64,000 nt of DNA. Source: Gemmatimonadaceae bacterium (GTDB lineage Bacteria; Gemmatimonadota; Gemmatimonadetes; Gemmatimonadales; Gemmatimonadaceae). Made by a program: the position numbers and the translations under genes. A model generated the notes under the pieces. That model worked only from the letters and a program-made list of their open reading frames with translations. It did not search any database and had not been told where the DNA came from. The stretch covers positions 1 through 64,000 of the forward strand of contig WYBP01000002.1 of the NCBI GenBank assembly GCA_011525845.1, read 5' to 3'. The first letter of the stretch is position 1. Each line of letters begins with the position of its first letter. Below are positions 17,095 through 26,394 of this stretch, piece after piece.

Positions 17095-17903
17095 GCGTCC
17101 GGCCGTTCGCCCAGGCGCTCGGCGATCAGGTTGGTGGTGAGCACCGTCGCCACGATCGCGAGGGTCGGGAAGAGCACGAGCCACCAGCGCCGCACGACCT
17201 CGCCCTCCGCCTCGAGGATGATGTTCCCCCAGCTCGGGTGCGGCGGCCCGACCCCGAGGCCGAGGAACGAGAGTCCGGCCTCGAGCGGGACCGCGGCGGC
17301 GAGCGCGACCGTGGCCGCGACGCCGATGGTGGGGAGGAGGGCGGGGAGCAGGTGGACGCGCAGGAGCCGCCGCGGCGGGACGCCGAGGGCGCGTGCGCCG
17401 CGCACGAACTCGCTCGCCAGGAGCCGGTGCGTCTCGTGGCGGACGAGGCGCGCCGTCGTCATCCACCCCGTGACGCCGAGGAGGAGGGCGAGGGCGAGGG
17501 GCGTGACCGTGCCGAAGGCCGCGACCGCGGTAAGGAGGAGGAGGAGGCGAGGGATCGCCATCGCCGCGTCGGTGATGCGCATCAGCGCCGCGTCGACCCA
17601 TCGCCCCGAGAGCGCCGCCGTGGCACCGATGGCGGTGCCGACCGTGACGGCCACGAGCACGGCCGACGCCGCGATGCCGAGGGAGACGCGCGCACCCGCG
17701 AGCATCCGGCTGAGCACGTCGCGCGAGATGGGGTCGGTGCCGAACGGATGCGCCCACGAGGGGGGGAGCGCGGCGAGGCCCACGGGGTCCGGCTGTGCGA
17801 GCGGATCGTACGGCGCGAGCCAGGGGCCGAGCACGCCGAGCGCAGCGAGCCCGGCGAGCGCGGCGTAGGGTGCCGCCCTCCGCAGGCGTGCGGTGCCGCG
17901 CAT
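17091..17903 (-). CDS. ABC transporter permease, DppC-like
   Basis: This 270-residue inner-membrane permease has about six hydrophobic segments and the binding-protein-dependent transport motif near EFVRGARALGVPPRRLLRVHLLPALLP (about 165-190), the EAA loop that contacts the ATPase. HPFGTDPISRDVLSRMLAGARVSL near residue 50 is the DppC/OppC-type N-terminal signature. The start (ATG ending at 17903) overlaps the preceding permease stop by one base, and its stop overlaps the ATPase start. It belongs to the four-gene importer at 15418-20527. Confidence 0.93.
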   Translation of the reverse strand: MRGTARLRRAAPYAALAGLAALGVLGPWLAPYDPLAQPDPVGLAALPPSWAHPFGTDPISRDVLSRMLAGARVSLGIAASAVLVAVTVGTAIGATAALSGRWVDAALMRITDAAMAIPRLLLLLTAVAAFGTVTPLALALLLGVTGWMTTARLVRHETHRLLASEFVRGARALGVPPRRLLRVHLLPALLPTIGVAATVALAAAVPLEAGLSFLGLGVGPPHPSWGNIILEAEGEVVRRWWLVLFPTLAIVATVLTTNLIAERLGERPDA

Positions 17904-18862
17904 CAGCGCCGCCGCCGCGGGTCGGCCCAGGCCACGGCGACGTCGGCGAGCACGGTGCCGAGGACCACGAACAGGCTGCTGACGAGGACCGCCCCCGAGA
18001 CGAGCGGGTAGTCGCGCCGAAGCACCGCCTCGACGACCACGCGGCCCATCCCGGGCCAGGCGAAGACCTTCTCCACGAGCACCGCGCCGCTCACGAGCGC
18101 GGGGAAGAGCACGCCGGCGAGGGTGAGCACGGGGACGAGCGCGTTGCGGAGCGCGTGCCGCACCAGGATCCGCCGTTCGGGGACGCCCTTCGCGCGCGCG
18201 GCCCGGATGAACTCCGCGTCCGCCACCTCGAGGAGCGCTCGCCGCTGGTGCCGCGCGACGATCGCGCCGACGAGCAGGGTGAGCGTGAGCGCGGGGAGGA
18301 CGAGGTGGTGCAGCACGTCGATCGCGCCGGCGAGGCCCGCCGCCGGGAAGTCCTGCCGCATCCCGCCGATCGGGAAGAGTCCCCAGGCGAGCGCCGGTCC
18401 CATCACGAGCAGGAGCGCGACGACGAACTCCGGAACGCTCATGACGAGCAGCGTGAGGCCGCCCGCCGCACGCGTGGCGGGCGAGTCGCCGCGCCAGCCG
18501 AGCCAGGCGCCGAGCGCGACGCCCCCGATCCACCCGAGCAGGAGCGCGGTGCCCATGAGGAGGATCGTCGGCGGGAGGGACTGGGCGAGCGCGGTCGCCA
18601 CCGGCTGGTTGCGCGAGTGCGACCAGCCGAACTCGCCGCGCGCGGCGTTCAGGACGAAGCGGCCGAATTGCTCGGGGATCGGCCGGTCGAGGCCGTGCAC
18701 CTGCAGCATCCTCGCGCGCACCTCGGCGGGGATCGTCTCGTGCTCCAGCGAGGTGGCGAACGGGTCACCGGGGACGAGCCGGATGAGCGCGAAGCAGAGC
18801 GCGACGACCAGCGCGACGACCGTCGCGCCCTGGCCGAGCCGGGAGAGCAGGATGCGGCGCAC
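17903..18862 (-). CDS. ABC transporter permease, DppB-like
   Basis: This 319-residue permease starts MRRILLSRLGQGATVVALVV, a membrane helix, followed by the DppB-type RLVPGDPF motif. It has several further membrane segments and the EAA loop EFIRAARAKGVPERRILVRHALRNAL. Together with the downstream DppC-like protein it forms the membrane channel of the importer. It lies 12 nt downstream of the binding-protein gene. Periplasmic loops and fold match the peptide/nickel family. Confidence 0.93.
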   Translation of the reverse strand: MRRILLSRLGQGATVVALVVALCFALIRLVPGDPFATSLEHETIPAEVRARMLQVHGLDRPIPEQFGRFVLNAARGEFGWSHSRNQPVATALAQSLPPTILLMGTALLLGWIGGVALGAWLGWRGDSPATRAAGGLTLLVMSVPEFVVALLLVMGPALAWGLFPIGGMRQDFPAAGLAGAIDVLHHLVLPALTLTLLVGAIVARHQRRALLEVADAEFIRAARAKGVPERRILVRHALRNALVPVLTLAGVLFPALVSGAVLVEKVFAWPGMGRVVVEAVLRRDYPLVSGAVLVSSLFVVLGTVLADVAVAWADPRRRR

Positions 18863-18874
18863 GCCCCCGGACGG

Positions 18875-20527
18875 TCAGGGGGTCGCTGGCGTCGCGTCGC
18901 GCGGCAGCCGCTGGGCCGGGTCCACCGTCCACTCGCCGAGCGTCAGCCACCAGGCGTCCGGGCGCCACGGGGGGAGCACCAGGCGCCTGTGGATGGCGGT
19001 GCCGTTCTTGATCTCGTAGAGCCAGACGGCGGCCGCGTCGTCGACGGCCTGCTGGTACCCGCGCCGGAGCAGCGCGCGGGAGCGCTCGGGGTCCATGGCG
19101 CGGAGTCCGGCGTCGATCAGGGAGTCGAAGGGCGCGCTCGTGTAGCGCCAGGCGTTCTGGGTGCCGCCGCCGGGGATCGCGGTGCTGGTCCACCAGCCGC
19201 GCACGCCGCGCGGGCTGGGCGTCGTGCGGATGCCGCCGAGTGCGGCGTCGAAGCGGCCGGCGTTCTGCTTGTCGAGGAAGGCCTGGAACTCCGAGCGGTC
19301 GATCGTCATCTCCACGCCGACGGCGCGGAGCTGCTCCTGCATCAGCACGGCGGCGCGCTCGCGCGAGCGGCTCGAGCTCGGGAGGATCACCTGGAAGGTG
19401 AGCCGCCGGCCGCCGCGTCGCCGCACGCCGTCCGCGCCGCGCTCACGCCAGCCCAGGGAGTCGAGCAGCGCCTCCGCCGCCGCGCGGTCGAACGGGATCT
19501 GCCGCAGCGTCGTGTCGGCCGTGGACTGCGTCCGCGTGAACGGTCCCATCCCGACCAGCCCCAGCGTGTCGAAGATCCCGCGCACCAGCGCCTGCCGGTC
19601 GACGGCCATCGTGATCGCGCGACGCATCGCGAGGTCCGCGAAGAGCGGGTGGGGGCGCGCCGGGGCCCGCGGGTCGCGGAAGTTGAAGGCCATGAACGCG
19701 TAGTCGAACCCCGGCGCGGTGACCACGCGCAGGTGCGGCTGCGCGGCCATCTCGCCGATCTCGGTGGGCGGGAGCGGGTCCCAGACGTCGACCTCGCCGG
19801 CCTTCACCCGGGCGAGCCCCGCCGCCATCTCCGGCGAGACGCTGAGCAGCACCCGGTCGAGCTTCGCCCGGCCGCGGTAGTGGTCGCGGACGGTCGCGAG
19901 CTCGATGGCGACCCCCGGTTCCCAGCGCACGAAGCGGAAGCGCCCGCTCCCCACCGGCGCGTGCGCGGCGGGGCTGGTGCGCAGCGCGCCGCTCGGCAGC
20001 GCCGCCAGGATGTGCGCCGGCAGCGGCATGACCAGCGTCGCCGAGTAGAACTGCTCCGGCGACCGGTTCGCGAAGCGCACCTCCGCCGAGAGCGAGTCGA
20101 GTGCCGTCACGGAGACGATGTCCGCGATGGAGGCGGCGAGGGGAGAGCCGTTGGCGCTGTCCCGGATGGCGGCGAGTCCGTACACGACGTCGGCGGCGCG
20201 CACCGGCTGTCCATCGTGCCAGCGCGCGGTGGGGTCGAGTTCGAACACGATCGCGAGCGAGTCCGGGCTCCAGCGCCAGCTGCGCGCGAGGCGCGGCTGG
20301 AAGTCGGCGTCCCCGACCGTGTTGAGGGACGGTCCGATCTCGGCGAGCCGGTCGAAGAGCAGCTCGGCGACGATCCGGCCCTGGATCCCCTCGACCAACG
20401 GCATGAGCAGGGCGTCCGCGTCGGCGGCAGCGCCGATCACCACCGTTCCCCCCGATGAACCGCCGGAGGAGCGGTCGCTGCAGGCGAGCGAGGACGCGAG
20501 GAGGAGGCACGCGAGGAGGCGGCGCAT
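18875..20527 (-). CDS. ABC transporter substrate-binding lipoprotein (SBP family 5)
   Basis: This periplasmic solute-binding protein is anchored as a lipoprotein (signal MRRLLACLLLASSLAC with C as lipid site). The 550 residues are in the normal range for extracellular solute-binding protein family 5 (DppA/OppA/NikA). Typical segments are LARSWRWSPDSLAIVFELDP, ARWHDGQPVRAADVVYGLAA (about 100-120), AFNFRDPRAPARPHPLFADL and RRAITMAVDRQALVRGIF (about 305-325). It is the first gene of the importer operon, and its start at 20527 gives the lipoprotein signal. The substrate is unknown, probably peptides. Confidence 0.93.
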   Translation of the reverse strand: MRRLLACLLLASSLACSDRSSGGSSGGTVVIGAAADADALLMPLVEGIQGRIVAELLFDRLAEIGPSLNTVGDADFQPRLARSWRWSPDSLAIVFELDPTARWHDGQPVRAADVVYGLAAIRDSANGSPLAASIADIVSVTALDSLSAEVRFANRSPEQFYSATLVMPLPAHILAALPSGALRTSPAAHAPVGSGRFRFVRWEPGVAIELATVRDHYRGRAKLDRVLLSVSPEMAAGLARVKAGEVDVWDPLPPTEIGEMAAQPHLRVVTAPGFDYAFMAFNFRDPRAPARPHPLFADLAMRRAITMAVDRQALVRGIFDTLGLVGMGPFTRTQSTADTTLRQIPFDRAAAEALLDSLGWRERGADGVRRRGGRRLTFQVILPSSSRSRERAAVLMQEQLRAVGVEMTIDRSEFQAFLDKQNAGRFDAALGGIRTTPSPRGVRGWWTSTAIPGGGTQNAWRYTSAPFDSLIDAGLRAMDPERSRALLRRGYQQAVDDAAAVWLYEIKNGTAIHRRLVLPPWRPDAWWLTLGEWTVDPAQRLPRDATPATP

Positions 20528-20566
20528 GGCGGAGGGGGCTGCGGGTGTCGGGTCGGGGCGGGAGGC

Positions 20567-21454
20567 CTAGCGACGCCAGGTCCAGGCGTCGGAGGCGAAC
20601 GCACCCTCTAGACGCGCAAGGTCCGCCTGAAGTGACCGTCCATCGAGCTCCGCGACCGGTCGCGCCCCGCCGACGAGCGCCAGGAGGGAGGCGCGGAGTG
20701 CGGCGCCCACCTCGTCCGGCGTCGTCGGGCGGCCGAGCGCCTCCGTGAGGGTCGCCGCCCGTCGCGTGGCCGGGGGGACGTCCGCGGTGCGTGCCGTGCG
20801 GCCCTCCCGCGGTGCCCCCGGCGGGCCGACGCGGAGCGCCTCGATGAGGGACTGCTCGTCCTCGATCAGGATGGAGCCGTGTTGCAGGAACGCACCGTCC
20901 TCACGGAGCTGCGCGCTCCCCGCGAGCTTCGCGCCGCGCCAGGTGAGCTCGCCGGCCGCCGGCTCGGCGAAGCAGGACGCGCCCTCGGGGCGCATCGCTG
21001 GCACGCCGCGCCCGCGCGTGGCGCCCGCGGAGTCCGGGGCCCGCGGCGCCTCCTCCGCGGCGACCCCGAGCCGCGCGAGCGCGTCGAGGAGGAGCGCGTT
21101 GATCGCGCGGTAGCTCTCGCCGAGCGAGGTGCCGGCAGCCGGCGCGGTCACGCTGTAGGTGAGCTCGCGGTGGTGCAGGAGGGCGCGGCCGCCGGTGGGT
21201 CGCCGCACCACGTCCACGCGCTCCGCGGCGAGGCGATCGAGGTCGTACAGCCCCCTGGCGCGCTCGTGGCGGCCGAGCGAGAGGGTGCGCCGTGACCAGC
21301 CATAGAGCCGCAGCGTGGCCTCGCCCGAGCGGCGCGCGTGCGCGAGGAGCGCGGCGTCGGTCGCCATGTTGCGGGCGCCGGTGTCCGTGCCCGAGGCGAG
21401 CAGGCGCCAGCGCGCGCCGAGGGTGGCGAGCGTCCGCGCGGCATCAGGCGCCAC
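20567..21454 (-). CDS. Lipoate-protein ligase A / octanoyltransferase family protein
   Basis: This BPL_LplA_LipB-fold enzyme attaches lipoate or octanoate to the lysine of E2 or GcvH. It shows WRLLASGTDTGARNMATDAALL at the N-terminus, SLGRHERARGLYDLDRL, the signature VRRPTGGRALLHHRELTYSV, and a GAKLAGSAQLREDG segment carrying the conserved lysine. At 295 residues it suits LplA or LipM rather than LipB. LipM versus ligase cannot be decided from sequence alone. The start is uncertain: the GTG at 21454 keeps the WRLL segment and lies 12 nt past the stop of the small upstream gene. It sits next to gcvP and gcvH, two lipoate-linked genes, and lipA is nearby, so a lipoate supply role is clear. Confidence 0.8.
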   Translation of the reverse strand: MAPDAARTLATLGARWRLLASGTDTGARNMATDAALLAHARRSGEATLRLYGWSRRTLSLGRHERARGLYDLDRLAAERVDVVRRPTGGRALLHHRELTYSVTAPAAGTSLGESYRAINALLLDALARLGVAAEEAPRAPDSAGATRGRGVPAMRPEGASCFAEPAAGELTWRGAKLAGSAQLREDGAFLQHGSILIEDEQSLIEALRVGPPGAPREGRTARTADVPPATRRAATLTEALGRPTTPDEVGAALRASLLALVGGARPVAELDGRSLQADLARLEGAFASDAWTWRR

Positions 21455-21465
21455 GAGGGTGGTCG

Positions 21466-21624
21466 TCAGCGCGTGACCGCGAAGTAGACGACGTAGAACC
21501 AGCTGAAGATCCCATGGACCACGGCCCAGAGGATCGACTGATGCGTGCTCCAGGAGATCGCGATCGCGAGCGCGGATCCGAAGCTGACACCGGCGCGCGT
21601 GACCTCCACTCGGGTACTCGCCAT
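21466..21624 (-). CDS. Conserved small membrane protein, 52 residues
   Basis: This is a 52-residue protein from ATG 21624 with a strong ribosome site GGAGG six bases upstream (GACGGAGGTGTGG-ATG). It begins [20 protein letters not shown] and continues with [33 protein letters not shown], giving two short hydrophobic segments rich in Trp and aromatic residues. It appears to be a family of tiny inner-membrane proteins of unknown function. It immediately precedes the lipoate ligase-like gene on the same strand and is divergent from gcvP. Length alone could make it be missed. Confidence 0.75.
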   Translation of the reverse strand: MASTRVEVTRAGVSFGSALAIAISWSTHQSILWAVVHGIFSWFYVVYFAVTR

Positions 21625-21722
21625 CCACACCTCCGTCAGGGGTCTGGGGAATGTACGGGGGCGACCCCACCCATGTAGTTTTCGCCGCGACGCAGTCCGA
21701 CCGCCCCACAGGAGCCCGAGCC

Positions 21723-24599
21723 GTGACCACGTTCCGTCATCCAGAGCCCGACACCTTCGTCAGCCGCCACAACGGACCCTCCGCCGACGAGCAGCAGGAG
21801 ATGCTCCGCGCCCTCGGCTACGGGTCCCTCGACGCCTTCATCGACGCCACGATCCCCGAGACGATCCGCTTCCGCCGGGCGCTCGCGCTCCCCGCGCCCA
21901 AGTCGGAGCAGGAGGCGCTGGCCGCGTTCCGCGAGGAGATGTCCGCGAACGAGGTGCGCCGCTCGTTCATCGGGATGGGGTACTACGACACGCACACCCC
22001 GGCGGTGATCCAGCGGAACATCCTGGAGAATCCGGGCTGGTACACCGCGTACACGCCCTATCAGGCGGAGATCGCGCAGGGGCGCCTCGAGGCGCTGCTC
22101 AACTACCAGACCGTCGTGAGCGACCTCACGGGCCTCCCGATCGCGAACGCCTCGCTGCTCGACGAGGGGACCGCGGCGGCCGAGGCGGCGACGATGGTGC
22201 ATGCGATCGTCGGCGACGACACGCGCAACGAGATCCTGGTGGCGAAGGACTGCCACCCGCAGACCATCGAGGTGGTGAGTGCGCGTGCCGCGGCGCGCGA
22301 CATCAAGGTGAGGGTCGTCGCGCCGGAGAAGATGCGGCCCAACAAGAAGACCGCCGGCGTGCTCCTCCAGTACCCGAACACCTTCGGCGCCGTGGAGGAC
22401 CATCGCGCGCTCTGCGAGCAGGTGCATGCCGCGGGCGGGCTGGTGATCGTCGCCACCGACCTCCTGGCGCTCACGCTCCTCGCACCCCCGGGGGAGTGGG
22501 GGGCGGACGTGGCGGTGGGCAACTCGCAGCGCTTCGGCGTGCCCTACGGGTACGGCGGCCCGCACGCGGCGTTCTTCGCCACGCGCGACGAGTACAAGCG
22601 GCAGATCCCGGGGCGCATCATCGGCGTCTCGCGCGACTCGTCGGGGAAGCCGGCGCTCCGCATGGCGCTCCAGACGCGCGAGCAGCACATCCGCCGCGAG
22701 AAGGCGAGCTCGAACGTCTGCACCGCGCAGGTGCTGCTCGCCGTGATGGCGGGGATGTACGCCGTCTGGCACGGCCCGGAGGGGCTCGTGCGGATCGCAC
22801 GGCGGGTGCACCACCGCGCCGAGCTCTTCGCCGCCGGGCTGCGGGCGATGGAGCTTGCGCCGGAACCGGCGGTCGTGTTCGACACCGTGACCGTCGTGGT
22901 GAACCGGCAGCGCGGGAAGATCGTGCGCGCCGCCGCCAAGCTCGGCATCAACCTGCGCGTGGTGAACAGCAAGACCCTCGGCGTCTCGATGGGGGAGAAC
23001 ACCACCGTTGCCGACGTCAGCGACCTGCTCACCGCGTTCAACCAGGGGGAGCCGCACGGCCTCGACCTTGACGCGCTGGGGAAGGGGATCGACGCGCGCT
23101 ACGACGAGCGCTTCGCGCGCACCTCGAGCTTCCTGACGCATCCCGTGTTCTCGACCTACCACAGCGAGACGGAGATGCTGCGCTACATGCGGAAGCTGGA
23201 GTCGCGCGACCTCTCGCTCACGCATTCCATGATCCCCCTCGGCAGCTGCACCATGAAGCTCAACGCCTCGGCCGAGATGTTCCCGGTCACCTGGCGGGAG
23301 GTCGGGGGGCTGCACCCCTTCGCGCCGGCCAAGCAGGCGGCCGGATACGCCTCGATGTTCGGACGGCTCGAGCGGGCGCTGGCCGAGATCACCGGGTTCG
23401 CGGCCGTCTCGCTGCAGCCGAACGCGGGCTCGCAGGGGGAGTACGCCGGGCTGCTGGTGATCCGCGCCTATCATGAGGCGCGAGGGCAGGGGCACCGGCG
23501 GGTCTGCCTGATCCCGCAGTCGGCGCACGGCACCAACCCGGCGAGCGCGGTGATGGTCGGGATGCAGGTGATCGTCGTGAAGACCGACGCCAACGGCAAC
23601 ATCGACGTCGCCGACCTGCGGGCGAAGGCCGAGGAGCACTCGGCGAACCTCGCGGCGCTGATGGTGACGTATCCCAGCACGCACGGCGTGTTCGAGGAGA
23701 GCATCAAGGACATCTGCGCCATCATCCACGAGCATGGCGGGCAGGTGTACCTCGACGGCGCGAACATGAACGCGATGGTCGGACTCTGCCGCCCCGGGGA
23801 CATCGGGGGGGACGTCTGCCACCTGAACCTCCACAAGACCTTCTGCATCCCGCACGGCGGGGGCGGCCCGGGGATGGGGCCGATCGGCGTGGCCGCGCAC
23901 CTGGCGCCCTTCCTCCCCGGGCACAGCGTGGTGAAGACGGGCGGGGAGCAGGGGATCGGTGCCGTCTCGTCGGCGCCGTGGGGGAGCGCGAGCATCCTCC
24001 CCATCTCGATGATGTACATCGACATGATGGGGGCGGCCGGGCTCACCGAGGCCACCAAGGTCGCGATCCTCAACGCGAACTACGTGGCGCACCAGCTCCG
24101 CGGGCACTACGAGGTGCTGTACAAGGGGAAGAACGGGCGCGTGGCGCACGAGTGCATCATCGACACGCGGCCGCTGAAGGCGCTCGCCGGCGTGGAGGTG
24201 GAGGACATCGCCAAGCGGCTGATGGACTATGGCTTCCACGCGCCGACGGTGAGCTTCCCCGTTGCGGGCACGCTGATGATCGAGCCCACCGAATCCGAGT
24301 CCAAGGCGGAGCTCGACCGGTTCTGCGAGGCGCTGATCGCGATCCGCGAGGAGGTGCGCGACATCGAGCGCGGGGTGCTCGGGCGGGAGGACAACCCGCT
24401 CCAGCACGCGCCGCACACGCTCGAGGTGGTGCTCAGCGACGGGTGGTCGCGCGGCTACTCGCGCGAGCGGGCCGCGTTCCCCCTGGCCTGGGTGCGGGAG
24501 CGGAAGTTCTGGCCGGCGGTGGGACGGGTGGAGAGCGCCTACGGCGACCGCAACCTCGTCTGCTCCTGCCCGCCGATCGAGGAGTACGCCTCGGCGTAG
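21723..24599 (+). CDS. gcvP: Glycine dehydrogenase (decarboxylating), P protein
   Basis: This pyridoxal-phosphate enzyme of the glycine cleavage system decarboxylates glycine and hands the aminomethyl group to the lipoyl arm of GcvH. The 958-residue single chain is the full-length homodimeric type. Motifs include [20 protein letters not shown] (about 95), a [11 protein letters not shown] segment, and [19 protein letters not shown] containing the PLP lysine (HK) at about residue 700. The GTG at 21723 follows CAGGAG by eight bases. gcvH is convergent just downstream; gcvT is not in this window. There is no recognisable glycine riboswitch in the 98-nt upstream gap. Confidence 0.97.
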   Translation: MTTFRHPEPDTFVSRHNGPSADEQQEMLRALGYGSLDAFIDATIPETIRFRRALALPAPKSEQEALAAFREEMSANEVRRSFIGMGYYDTHTPAVIQRNILENPGWYTAYTPYQAEIAQGRLEALLNYQTVVSDLTGLPIANASLLDEGTAAAEAATMVHAIVGDDTRNEILVAKDCHPQTIEVVSARAAARDIKVRVVAPEKMRPNKKTAGVLLQYPNTFGAVEDHRALCEQVHAAGGLVIVATDLLALTLLAPPGEWGADVAVGNSQRFGVPYGYGGPHAAFFATRDEYKRQIPGRIIGVSRDSSGKPALRMALQTREQHIRREKASSNVCTAQVLLAVMAGMYAVWHGPEGLVRIARRVHHRAELFAAGLRAMELAPEPAVVFDTVTVVVNRQRGKIVRAAAKLGINLRVVNSKTLGVSMGENTTVADVSDLLTAFNQGEPHGLDLDALGKGIDARYDERFARTSSFLTHPVFSTYHSETEMLRYMRKLESRDLSLTHSMIPLGSCTMKLNASAEMFPVTWREVGGLHPFAPAKQAAGYASMFGRLERALAEITGFAAVSLQPNAGSQGEYAGLLVIRAYHEARGQGHRRVCLIPQSAHGTNPASAVMVGMQVIVVKTDANGNIDVADLRAKAEEHSANLAALMVTYPSTHGVFEESIKDICAIIHEHGGQVYLDGANMNAMVGLCRPGDIGGDVCHLNLHKTFCIPHGGGGPGMGPIGVAAHLAPFLPGHSVVKTGGEQGIGAVSSAPWGSASILPISMMYIDMMGAAGLTEATKVAILNANYVAHQLRGHYEVLYKGKNGRVAHECIIDTRPLKALAGVEVEDIAKRLMDYGFHAPTVSFPVAGTLMIEPTESESKAELDRFCEALIAIREEVRDIERGVLGREDNPLQHAPHTLEVVLSDGWSRGYSRERAAFPLAWVRERKFWPAVGRVESAYGDRNLVCSCPPIEEYASA

Positions 24600-24600
24600 C

Positions 24601-24633
24601 GCGCCAGTGCGCGCTCCGCGGGCGCACTAGCGC
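24601..24633. terminator. Bidirectional terminator between gcvP and gcvH
   Basis: GCGCCAGTGCGC (24601-24612) and GCGCACTAGCGC (24622-24633) form an 11-bp stem with one C-A mismatch and a 9-nt loop in the 46-nt gap between the convergent genes. Confidence 0.65.
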
Positions 24634-24645
24634 TACGGACGCCGC

Positions 24646-25032
24646 CTACTGCCCGATGTGCTTGGCGTAGGCGGCGGCGTCGAGGAGGCCCGAGAGCGCC
24701 TTCGGGTCCACCTGCATCTTCACCATCCACCCGTCGCCGTACGGGTCGGTGTTCACCAGCGCCGGCTCGCCGTCGAGCTTCTTGTTCACCTCGACGATCT
24801 CGCCGGCGAGGGGGGTGAAGAGCTCCGAGACCGCCTTGACCGCCTCGATGGTGCCGAAGACCTCGTGGTGGCCGAACTTCTTCCCGGCCGCCGGCATCTC
24901 GAGGTAGACGATGTCCCCGAGCTCGCCCTGGGCGTAGTCCGTGATGCCGACCAGCACGACGGAGGCGTCGGCGGTCTTCTTCACGTACTCATGGTCGGTC
25001 GTGTAGAGGAGGTCCTGCGGGATGGACGACAC
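24646..25032 (-). CDS. gcvH: Glycine cleavage system H protein
   Basis: This is the lipoyl carrier protein of the glycine cleavage system, 128 residues. The lipoylated lysine is K66 in VFGTIEAVKAVSEL, and the fold landmarks GITDYAQGELGDIVYLEMP and EVNKKLDGEPALVNTDPYGDGW are present. It is convergent with gcvP, not in the same operon, and lies 72 nt downstream of coaE on the minus strand. It depends on LipA or the ligase nearby for its cofactor. Confidence 0.97.
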   Translation of the reverse strand: MSSIPQDLLYTTDHEYVKKTADASVVLVGITDYAQGELGDIVYLEMPAAGKKFGHHEVFGTIEAVKAVSELFTPLAGEIVEVNKKLDGEPALVNTDPYGDGWMVKMQVDPKALSGLLDAAAYAKHIGQ

Positions 25033-25104
25033 GCGCGACTCCGTCGTGGGCGGGTGGACTGGGGTGCGATTCGCGTGGAAGGCTACCCGGGGCGTCCGTG
25101 GGGG

Positions 25105-25707
25105 TCAAGCCGCGGCGCGGAGCAGCTCCGCGTGGAGCGCGCGCACCTTCGCGTCCAGCTCCTCGACGGTGCCGTCGTTGTCGATGAGGTGATGGGCGCG
25201 GTCGCGCTTCCGCTGCGACGGCATCTGGGCGGCCATCATGGCGGAGGCCGCGGAGGCCGAGAGGCCGCGGTCGCGCATGAGGCGCTCGCGGCGCACCTCG
25301 GGAGGCGCATCGACGAGCACGACGCGGTCCATCTCCCCCTCGAGCCCCACCTCGAAGAGGAGCGGGATGTCGCAGACCACGAGCCGGTCGCCGCGCGCGC
25401 GCGCGGCGCCGACCTCCTCCTCGCGCAGCAGCGCGACCTCGGGGTGCACGATCGCGTCGAGGGCGGCGCGCTCGACGTCGTCGGCGAAGACGATCTCCCG
25501 GAGGGCCGTGCGGTCGAGCGTGCCGTCGGGCATGAGCACGCCGACCCCCCACCGGTCGACGATCCGGCGGAGGGCGCGCGTGCCGGGGCGCACGGCCTCG
25601 CGCGCGAGGTGGTCGGCGTCGATGACCGTCGCGCCCAGCGCGGCGAGGCGCTGGGCCACCATGGACTTCCCCGCAGCGATGTTCCCGGTGAGGCCGACGA
25701 TCAGCAT
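25105..25707 (-). CDS. coaE: Dephospho-CoA kinase
   Basis: CoaE phosphorylates dephospho-CoA, the last step of CoA synthesis. The 200-residue P-loop kinase starts MLIVGLTGNIAAGKSMVAQR with the P-loop GNIAAGKS at residues 8-15. It has the family IDADHLAREAVRPG and CDIPLLFEVGLE motifs and the lid region RRERLMRDRG. The normal family length is about 200. It lies on the same strand as gcvH and divergent from the pilin-like gene at 25765. Confidence 0.96.
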   Translation of the reverse strand: MLIVGLTGNIAAGKSMVAQRLAALGATVIDADHLAREAVRPGTRALRRIVDRWGVGVLMPDGTLDRTALREIVFADDVERAALDAIVHPEVALLREEEVGAARARGDRLVVCDIPLLFEVGLEGEMDRVVLVDAPPEVRRERLMRDRGLSASAASAMMAAQMPSQRKRDRAHHLIDNDGTVEELDAKVRALHAELLRAAA

Positions 25708-25752
25708 GGGCGAATCGTACGTGCCGCGTTACGAGTGGCGCCAGATGCGCGT

Positions 25753-25758
25753 TACCTT
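25753..25758 (+). promoter_or_regulatory. Putative -10 element for the pilin gene at 25765
   Basis: TACCTT is followed six bases later by the ATG at 25765, with no Shine-Dalgarno sequence between them. It has the same arrangement as at 12257, 27319 and 43173 and suggests a leaderless mRNA. Confidence 0.4.
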
Positions 25759-25764
25759 CGCAGC

Positions 25765-26334
25765 ATGTCCCGTCCCGGCCGCCGCCGCGCCTTCACGCTG
25801 ATCGAGATCCTCATGGTGATCGCCCTGATCGGGATCGTCACGGGGTTCGCGGTGACGCGCGTGAGCTACTGGGGGTACCGGATGGACTCCAACATCCGCC
25901 TGCTGCAGAACGTGATCATCGGGGCCCAGCAGCTCGCCATCACGCGCAACGTCACCGTGCAGGTGATGTTCGACGCCAACGAGCACCGGGTGCGCATCCT
26001 GCAGGACTTCAACAACAACGGCCTGATGGATGCGAGCGACAGCGCGCGCTACCGTCCCTTGGCGGATGGGGCCCAGTTCCAGGTGCCGCCGACCACGATC
26101 GACGGCGCGGCGCCGGCGTACATGACCGGGCCCGGGGTGATCGCGACCGGGAACCCGCTGCAGAAGGCCATCCGCATCGCGGCGAACGGGTCGCTCTCGG
26201 GGGACGTCGTGGTGTACATCGGGTCGCCGCGGAACCTGCCCGAGGACTTCCGCGCGATGTCCATCGTCGGTGCGACCTCGCGCACGGGGTTCTGGACCAA
26301 TGGCGGCGGTGCCTGGCTGAAGCGGAACAACTGA
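25765..26334 (+). CDS. Type IV pilin-like / GspH-type minor pilin
   Basis: This 189-residue prepilin has the N-methylation signal RRRAFTLIEILMVIALIGIV: a short basic leader, FTLIE, and then a 20-residue hydrophobic helix. The residue before the cleavage site is Ala instead of the usual Gly. The mature part (about 30-189) is beta-rich with QQLAITRNVTVQVMFDANEH and looks like a minor pilin or GspH-like pseudopilin. It lies close to further pilin-like genes at 27331-30994, separated by an AraC-type regulator on the other strand. Peptidase and assembly genes are not in the window. Confidence 0.85.
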   Translation: MSRPGRRRAFTLIEILMVIALIGIVTGFAVTRVSYWGYRMDSNIRLLQNVIIGAQQLAITRNVTVQVMFDANEHRVRILQDFNNNGLMDASDSARYRPLADGAQFQVPPTTIDGAAPAYMTGPGVIATGNPLQKAIRIAANGSLSGDVVVYIGSPRNLPEDFRAMSIVGATSRTGFWTNGGGAWLKRNN

Positions 26335-26394
26335 CGGGCTGCGCACGCGCGGCGCAGGGACCGCGCGCGTCCCACCCATCGCGGATCCGTCCGG

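Noticed and set aside
14836-17868. Open + frame of about 1000 codons opposite the ABC transporter genes
   Set aside because: It is antisense to well-supported ATPase and permease genes and has no recognisable domains.
21625-21722. Glycine riboswitch upstream of gcvP
   Set aside because: The 98-nt gap is too short for the usual tandem glycine aptamer and shows none of its conserved loops.
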